A DNA stretch of 16,240 nucleotides, from contig JAMDDL010000190.1 in NCBI GenBank assembly GCA_023488645.1, positions 1 to 16,240 of the forward strand, in the 5' to 3' direction. The notes below the pieces were generated by a model that was not told the DNA's origin, did no database searches, and saw nothing but the letters and a program-made list of their open reading frames with translations. Source of the DNA: Actinomycetota bacterium (GTDB lineage Bacteria > Actinomycetota > Humimicrobiia > Humimicrobiales > Humimicrobiaceae). The translations under genes and the position numbers were made by a program. Positions 11,905-16,240 of the stretch are shown here, piece after piece (positions within the stretch are counted from its first letter, which is position 1; each line of letters starts with the position of its first letter).

Positions 11905-14900
11905 TTATCCCCAAATCTGATTAGTAAAATATATTATTTTACTAACATAATCAGCTGCAGGAGCCCATCTTGAATTTAAAGTGTTAAGCGAGCTGTCTCC
12001 ATTAAATTTATGTCCGCCGATATGCCTCGGGTCATAATTTATATTACAGTATGCATTGATATCATTTGGATATACATACCATGCAAGGTGAGCATAATGA
12101 GCAATAACTCCAAGCTCCTCAGACGCAAATGTAACCACTGCACCAGGACCTGTAATACCAATACCAGCAAAATTATTCCAGCCAGGTTGTGCAACACCGC
12201 CAAATTCCAGACACCCGGTCTCGTGGCACATTTGCGCCCATGCAATATCGGCACGGATATTGAATGCCTGCCCCCACTTTATATATAGATCAGCCAGTCT
12301 TCTTGCTCTATCAATTTGACTTGAACCCCTTATAATAAAAGGTCTTAAAAGTTGATCAACACTTACCGGTACATATCCAACAATATTAGTTCCGCCTGAA
12401 ACTGAGCCACCTGCAACAGCTGTACCTGAAGATTGACCTGTCCCGCCAGATGTAATATTTATTGTTAAAGTAGCATATTTCCACCCGATTTCAGGATTAT
12501 TAGCATAAATATATATTGTGTGCTGTCCCTGAGTAAGTCTTGATGAATCAACCTTTATTTTAAAACCGCAACTTGTTATATTGCCATTCCCGAATGCAGC
12601 TGCAACATCAGGCCTTGCAATTCCATAATTTGCAACACCTATCATATTTTGGGGTCCATTTGCAGGACCATCATAAACATGAACCATATTTATTCCTGTT
12701 CCTGAACCTGAATTTTTATCAGCAGCCCATCCTGAAATTTCAAAACCTCCCCCTACTGATGAATTAGCATAAGGAGAATCGATATTTATAAGTATAAGCT
12801 TGGTACCTGAAACATTTATACTTTGAGTTGCTGCACTGCCGCCTGATGAATTTCCTGTATCAGTACTGGCTTGAGTAATTCCTGCAACCTGTGACGAGCT
12901 GCCTCCTGAACTGCCACCTACATTTATATTAACAGTTGCCCATTTCCATCCTTGTGAGTAATTATATGCATAAACATATAAAGTATGAGAACCATTTGAA
13001 AGTTTGCTTAAATTAATTTGTGCACTAAAACCGCTATTTGCAAAATTTGCCTTGCCATAATAAGCAGCAACATCAGGTCTTGCTATTCCATAAGTTGCAG
13101 CAGTTAAAAAATTCTTCTCACCATTTGCAGGTCCGTCATAAATATGTATTGCTGTTATTCCAGTTGAATTAGTGGAAGAAGTCTCAATTGCCCAGCCAGC
13201 TAAGGTAAATGCTCCATTTACAGACTGGTTTGCTTTAGGCGAGTCTATATTTATAAGGACTTTACCGCTTCCTGAACTTTGTGAACTTTGATTTGTTTCA
13301 GGATTTGCTCCACTTATGCCTGCAACTTTAACAAACTGTTGAGCTGAGCCACTTGATGATGAAGTAGATGTTGCAGTAATATTTGCCTGGCTTACTGATG
13401 ACGTTCCACCAATATTTATCTGAACTACCCCGTATTGCCAGCCTAAATAATAATTATTTGCATAAACATATATATTATGAGGGCCTGCTGATAGCTTTGA
13501 CACATCAAAATCAGCTATAAAGCCGCTATTAATAAATCCTGCTCTTCCACCAAGACTGTTTGCAACATCAGGCCTTGGCAGCCCGTAAGTTGCCTGTCCG
13601 ATAAAGTTTGCCTGTCCGTTTGCAGGTCCGTCATATACATGGATTGCAGTTATTCCCGTAGAGTTTTGAGCACTTGTCTCCAGCGCCCATCCTTCAATCT
13701 TAAGTCTTCCATTTATGCTGGTGTTATTCTTTGGTGTATCTATATTAATTAAAACCCTTTTAGTTCCAGAGCTTGCATAACTTCTATCAGCATTAACACC
13801 AGCCGCTGCAGAAGTTTGCTGGGTATTTTGAGTTGTCGTCTGTGTTTGAGTTTGTGTTTGTGCCTGGGTCTGTGCCTGTGTCTGTGTCTGAGCAGGTGCA
13901 CTTCCATCATTTACTACATTTATAACAACAGTAGTATATCTCCATCCGACAGCTTCATTATTAGCATAAATATGAAGTACATGAGTACCTTTAGCAAGAC
14001 TAGCGGTATTAATTGCAAGTTTAAATCCTGAAGGAGTTAAATTGCCTTTTCCGAATGCGGCAGCAACATCAGGTCTTGCAATTCCAAGAGTTGCCTGTCC
14101 GATAAAGTTTGCCTGACCGTTAGCTGGCCCGTCATAAACATGAACAGCACTAATACCAGTTGTAACTGTTGCACTTTTATCAATTGCCCAGCCTTCAAGA
14201 TTTATAACCCCACCAACAGTCTGATTATTTGCAGGTGTATCAACATTTATTAAAACGTCTCCTGTAAGTTTTTCTCCAGCAGCAGTTGTTGCTGCAGTTC
14301 CGCTAACACCTGCGCTATTTACATAAGCATGAATTCCATTTGCTATTCCCTGTGCAGCTCTGTTCTGATAATCATCAGTACTCAGCATCTGAGCTTCCTC
14401 AGGATTTGATAAAAACCCGCACTCCACAAGGGCCGCTGGCATTGTTGTATATTTTATAACTACAAATTCTGCTGATCGTAGTACTCTTCCCGGCCTTCCT
14501 GTTGCCTGTACTACCGCATTATGAATTGATGTTGCAAGCTGACTTGAACCGCCCGCCGGATTGGAAGCACTCCAGTAAGTTTCAATTCCCTGAATAGCAG
14601 GATTTAGTGAAGAGTTACAATGGACTGAAACAAAAAGATTTGCCCCACTGGCATTAGCCATATTTACAATATCCTGCATGCTCATTCCACTGTCATTTGT
14701 CCTTCTCATTATTACCCTATACCCACTACCTTCAAGGATACCTTTTAATTTTAAAGAAATGCTTAAATCAATATCTTTTTCACGAAATCCATTCTGGATA
14801 CATCCTGCATCACTACCCCCATGTCCAGGATCAATAAATACAGTTACCTGTCCCGCATTTATAGTATTTCCTTTTAAATTAAAAAATAAGAAAGAAAATG

Positions 14901-15000
14901 AAAGTACAAAAAGTAAAATAATGCAAATTGTTATCTTATTGTAATTTATCTTATAGTGCTTACAATGCTTTTGTCTTGTTTCTTTTTGTTTTATTTCCAT
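11905..15000 (-). CDS. Secreted bifunctional cell-wall hydrolase: amidase, four Ig-like repeats, glucosaminidase
   Basis: Large exported peptidoglycan hydrolase. A basic N-terminus and hydrophobic segment (residues 22-41) form a signal peptide, possibly cleaved after TINA (49), or a membrane anchor. Residues 52-228 are an Amidase_3 (N-acetylmuramoyl-L-alanine amidase) domain: Zn ligands His60 in DPGHGG, Glu74 in GFREKD and His127 in SVHCN, with catalytic Glu193 in LVECGF. Four repeats of about 115 residues follow (248-363, 416-531, 580-695, 736-849), each with VLIN-D-P, GWA, VYDGPANG, RPDVA, SGF and IYANN...GW. Residues about 885-1031 (IDRARRLADLYIKWGQAFNIRADIAWAQMCHETGC, Glu927; WNNFAGIGITG) are a glucosaminidase-type domain. 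It could therefore cut both the peptide stem and the glycan. The SD is AAAAGGA. It follows the GerMN lipoprotein gene and is likely to act in wall turnover or cell separation. Confidence 0.93.
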   Translation of the reverse strand: MEIKQKETRQKHCKHYKINYNKITICIILLFVLSFSFLFFNLKGNTINAGQVTVFIDPGHGGSDAGCIQNGFREKDIDLSISLKLKGILEGSGYRVIMRRTNDSGMSMQDIVNMANASGANLFVSVHCNSSLNPAIQGIETYWSASNPAGGSSQLATSIHNAVVQATGRPGRVLRSAEFVVIKYTTMPAALVECGFLSNPEEAQMLSTDDYQNRAAQGIANGIHAYVNSAGVSGTAATTAAGEKLTGDVLINVDTPANNQTVGGVINLEGWAIDKSATVTTGISAVHVYDGPANGQANFIGQATLGIARPDVAAAFGKGNLTPSGFKLAINTASLAKGTHVLHIYANNEAVGWRYTTVVINVVNDGSAPAQTQTQAQTQAQTQTQTQTTTQNTQQTSAAAGVNADRSYASSGTKRVLINIDTPKNNTSINGRLKIEGWALETSAQNSTGITAIHVYDGPANGQANFIGQATYGLPRPDVANSLGGRAGFINSGFIADFDVSKLSAGPHNIYVYANNYYLGWQYGVVQINIGGTSSVSQANITATSTSSSSGSAQQFVKVAGISGANPETNQSSQSSGSGKVLINIDSPKANQSVNGAFTLAGWAIETSSTNSTGITAIHIYDGPANGEKNFLTAATYGIARPDVAAYYGKANFANSGFSAQINLSKLSNGSHTLYVYAYNYSQGWKWATVNINVGGSSGGSSSQVAGITQASTDTGNSSGGSAATQSINVSGTKLILINIDSPYANSSVGGGFEISGWAADKNSGSGTGINMVHVYDGPANGPQNMIGVANYGIARPDVAAAFGNGNITSCGFKIKVDSSRLTQGQHTIYIYANNPEIGWKYATLTINITSGGTGQSSGTAVAGGSVSGGTNIVGYVPVSVDQLLRPFIIRGSSQIDRARRLADLYIKWGQAFNIRADIAWAQMCHETGCLEFGGVAQPGWNNFAGIGITGPGAVVTFASEELGVIAHYAHLAWYVYPNDINAYCNINYDPRHIGGHKFNGDSSLNTLNSRWAPAADYVSKIIYFTNQIWG
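12454..14259 (-). repeat. Four Ig-like repeat modules inside the hydrolase gene
   Basis: The modules lie at about 13912-14259, 13408-13755, 12916-13263 and 12454-12795, each near 345 bases. Blocks coding VYDGPANG and GIARPDVA are nearly the same at DNA level in all copies, showing tandem duplication with ongoing homogenisation. The linkers between them are low complexity (Gln/Thr, Ser/Gly). Copy number may vary between strains. The modules are likely to bind wall or surface glycans or act as spacers. Confidence 0.85.
13807..13893 (-). repeat. Gln/Thr minisatellite linker
   Basis: Residues about 370-398 of the hydrolase, between Ig-like repeats 1 and 2, are built of QT and QA dipeptides from a hexamer repeat (plus-strand YTGNGT units, most regular at 13841-13893). 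In-frame hexamer slippage would lengthen or shorten the linker without frameshift. Confidence 0.7.
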
Positions 15001-15231
15001 TTTCTATTATCCTTTTCTTTAAAATCTTAAAAATTAAAAAATTATTTTATAAAATTTATATTTTTAAAAATTTATTAAAAATTTATAAATTCATGTTAAA
15101 AATTTAATTTGTAACTTAACTGATTAGCTTGTAATTAATTAATTGCTTATAAATTATTAACTAATCAGCCTTAAATTAATTAAATTAGCTACCCGTTGGC
15201 TAATCATAATTTCGTATTAATTTTTCAGTAA
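15001..15231. other. AT-rich gap between GerMN and hydrolase genes with inverted repeats
   Basis: No gene is seen. The hydrolase SD is at the left end. Two inverted repeats stand out: CTGATTAG (15120-15127) with CTAATCAG (15161-15168), and ATTAGC (15184-15189) with GCTAAT (15199-15204). The TTAGC/GCTAA core thus recurs four times in 85 bases, in alternating orientation. Confidence 0.5.
15170..15204 (-). terminator. Weak stem-loop downstream of the GerMN gene
   Basis: ATTAGC and GCTAAT form a 6-base stem with a 9-base loop 28 bases after the GerMN stop on the minus strand, followed by TTAATTAATTT. It could be a weak or partial terminator that lets some transcript read into the hydrolase gene; the stem is short and the T-run interrupted. 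Confidence 0.3.
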
Positions 15232-15990
15232 TTAATTTTTCTGAATATAACTTTCATCTCTAAAAATTGGGACACTTATATCTGCTTCTCCTATCGCAGT
15301 TCCTTTTTTGCCATCAATATAAAAAGTTACCGTATTTATTTCTTTAAATTCAGTTAAAGTATTTACAATTGAATGAACAAGTAATATATCCATCAGATCA
15401 CTTTTAAATCTGTCATCAATAATATTTTTAGACAAGTCAAGATCAATATTCCCGCTTTTTACTGTTAATTTATTAATCTTAGTAGTCTCAGGAACAAGCC
15501 TGACAAGTCCAGGATTAATTGGGGGTTTCATTAATTCTAAAAAAGCTTCAAGATATTTATGAGAACTTCCAACTATTCTTTCTTCACCAACAAGTGCACT
15601 GCCATCAGCATTAGCATAATATACTTTTACAGTTATACCTGCTTCTGTAGTTTCTGTTGCGGATTCAGATGAAGAACTAATTTCAGTTGAGGAAGTTGAC
15701 TCATTATTTGCAGATTCAATAGTACTGGAAGTTTGCGTAGTTGATCCATTGCTTCCATTTATTTGTGCAGATTCGCTGCTGCTACTTTTCGAAGAATTTG
15801 CACTACTTGTATCCCCCACATCAATTTTTGATGATGAAGTAGCAATAAATGGACCGCAACCTGAAAAAGATAAGGAGATTATAAGCAAAGAAATAATAAC
15901 ACTAAAGAATAGAATATTTTTTAAACAATATTTTGTGGAATACTTTTTAAAGCAAAACTTTGAAGTTTTTGCTATTATTTTTCTTTCCAT
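15232..15990 (-). CDS. GerMN-domain lipoprotein
   Basis: Predicted surface lipoprotein of 252 residues. A basic start and hydrophobic segment (ILFFSVIISLLIISLSF, residues 26-42) lead to a lipobox-like FSGC with Cys45 as the lipidation site; position -3 is Phe, less usual than Leu. Residues 51-118 are a Ser/Thr-rich, probably extended spacer. Residues about 119-240 (ITVKVYYANADGSALVGEERIV, YLEAFLELMKPP, TKINKLTVKSGNIDLDLSKNI, LVHSIVNTLTEFKEINTVTFYIDGKKG) follow the GerMN pattern known from GerM and LpqB, proteins linked to peptidoglycan synthesis or remodelling. With the wall hydrolase encoded next on the same strand, a role in wall maintenance is likely. No clear SD precedes the ATG; no other in-frame start fits better. 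Confidence 0.85.
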   Translation of the reverse strand: MERKIIAKTSKFCFKKYSTKYCLKNILFFSVIISLLIISLSFSGCGPFIATSSSKIDVGDTSSANSSKSSSSESAQINGSNGSTTQTSSTIESANNESTSSTEISSSSESATETTEAGITVKVYYANADGSALVGEERIVGSSHKYLEAFLELMKPPINPGLVRLVPETTKINKLTVKSGNIDLDLSKNIIDDRFKSDLMDILLVHSIVNTLTEFKEINTVTFYIDGKKGTAIGEADISVPIFRDESYIQKN

Positions 15991-16240
15991 TATTTCTATT
16001 ATTTTGTTATGTTAAATTGCTACAAAATTAAATTACTATGAAATTTCTTATTATTGCTATAAAATTTGCTATAAAAACTTGCTACATATTCTATATAAAA
16101 TTAAAAAATAAATGAAAGAAAATCAAAAATAATAACCCGAATTTAAATAAATAACTCAAAATTAGATACTTTAGCTTCTATTTTTTATATAATTGCATAA
16201 ATAATTATATATGTCAACAAATTCATCTAAAAAAATCAAA
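15991..16240 (-). promoter_or_regulatory. Long upstream region of the GerMN gene with TAGCAA repeats
   Basis: No gene is seen in these 250 bases. On the minus strand a consensus -35 TTGACA lies at 16217-16212 with AT-rich -10 candidates 17-18 bases on, and a 9-base inverted repeat (TATATAATT 16186-16194 with AATTATATA 16203-16211) covering that site. The resulting leader would be about 190 bases long. It includes four plus-strand TTGCTA words at 16017, 16054, 16066 and 16079 (minus strand TTTTATAGCAA-like), plus one diverged copy near 16033. Confidence 0.45.

Noticed and set aside
13816..14031. Plus-strand open frame rich in Cys and Leu within the hydrolase gene
   Set aside because: It is the antisense reading of the Gln/Thr repeat and Ig-like module; its composition is dictated by the repeat and it has no independent start signals.
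16017..16084. TTGCTA repeats as replication iterons or a CRISPR-like array
   Set aside because: Units are only 11-12 bases, unevenly spaced, with no spacers and no replication or Cas genes nearby; a regulatory cluster is more likely.

Overview
The window is AT-rich bacterial DNA. Its SD sequences (GGAGG, AAGGAG) and TATAAT-type -10 boxes are conventional, and almost every gene lies on the minus strand. A secreted amidase carrying a glucosaminidase domain, a GerMN lipoprotein and a Wzm/Wzt-type polysaccharide exporter suggest a bacterium with a substantial peptidoglycan wall and exported glycopolymers. A monoderm, low-GC Firmicutes-like or low-GC Actinomycetota-like lineage would fit, but no taxonomic marker gene is present and I do not assign it.

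Region 1 (1-5791, minus strand) is a surface-polysaccharide operon. Reading in the direction of transcription it holds an ABC-2 permease (wzm-like), an ATPase with a C-terminal carbohydrate-binding domain (wzt-like), a GT2 glycosyltransferase with an extra C-terminal domain, a GT4 glycosyltransferase, and the first 17 codons of another glycosyltransferase-like gene that runs off the left edge. The genes are mostly separated by a few bases or overlap as ATGA, so they are probably co-transcribed. Together they would add sugars to a lipid-linked glycan and flip it out of the cell. Both glycosyltransferases, and the gap upstream of the GT2, carry unusual Asn/Asp/Ser-rich low-complexity stretches.

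Region 2 (5840-11785) is a dense toxin-antitoxin island on both strands. Intact modules are vapBC-1, vapBC-2, hicAB and a plus-strand ribbon-helix-helix/PIN pair. Several pieces look decayed or orphaned: a CopG-type antitoxin preceded by only the last codons of a BrnT-like toxin, a winged-helix regulator whose overlapping downstream partner is broken in three frames, and the C-terminal half of a NYN-domain gene. At the right end a DUF4143-type AAA ATPase is followed, 4 bases on, by a previously unmarked 54-codon DUF433-like gene. Clear operator-like palindromes overlap the promoters of hicAB and vapBC-2. The hicA promoter places transcription start almost on the GTG codon, so hicA may be read from a leaderless mRNA.

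Region 3 (11905-16240, minus strand) is a cell-wall remodelling unit: a GerMN-domain lipoprotein followed by a 1031-residue secreted enzyme. That enzyme has an N-terminal Zn amidase, four near-identical Ig-like repeats joined by low-complexity linkers, and a C-terminal glucosaminidase. The long leader upstream of the GerMN gene holds a cluster of TTTTATAGCAA-like repeats, and the gap between the two genes holds several TTAGC inverted repeats. I found no rRNA, tRNA, CRISPR array or insertion sequence.
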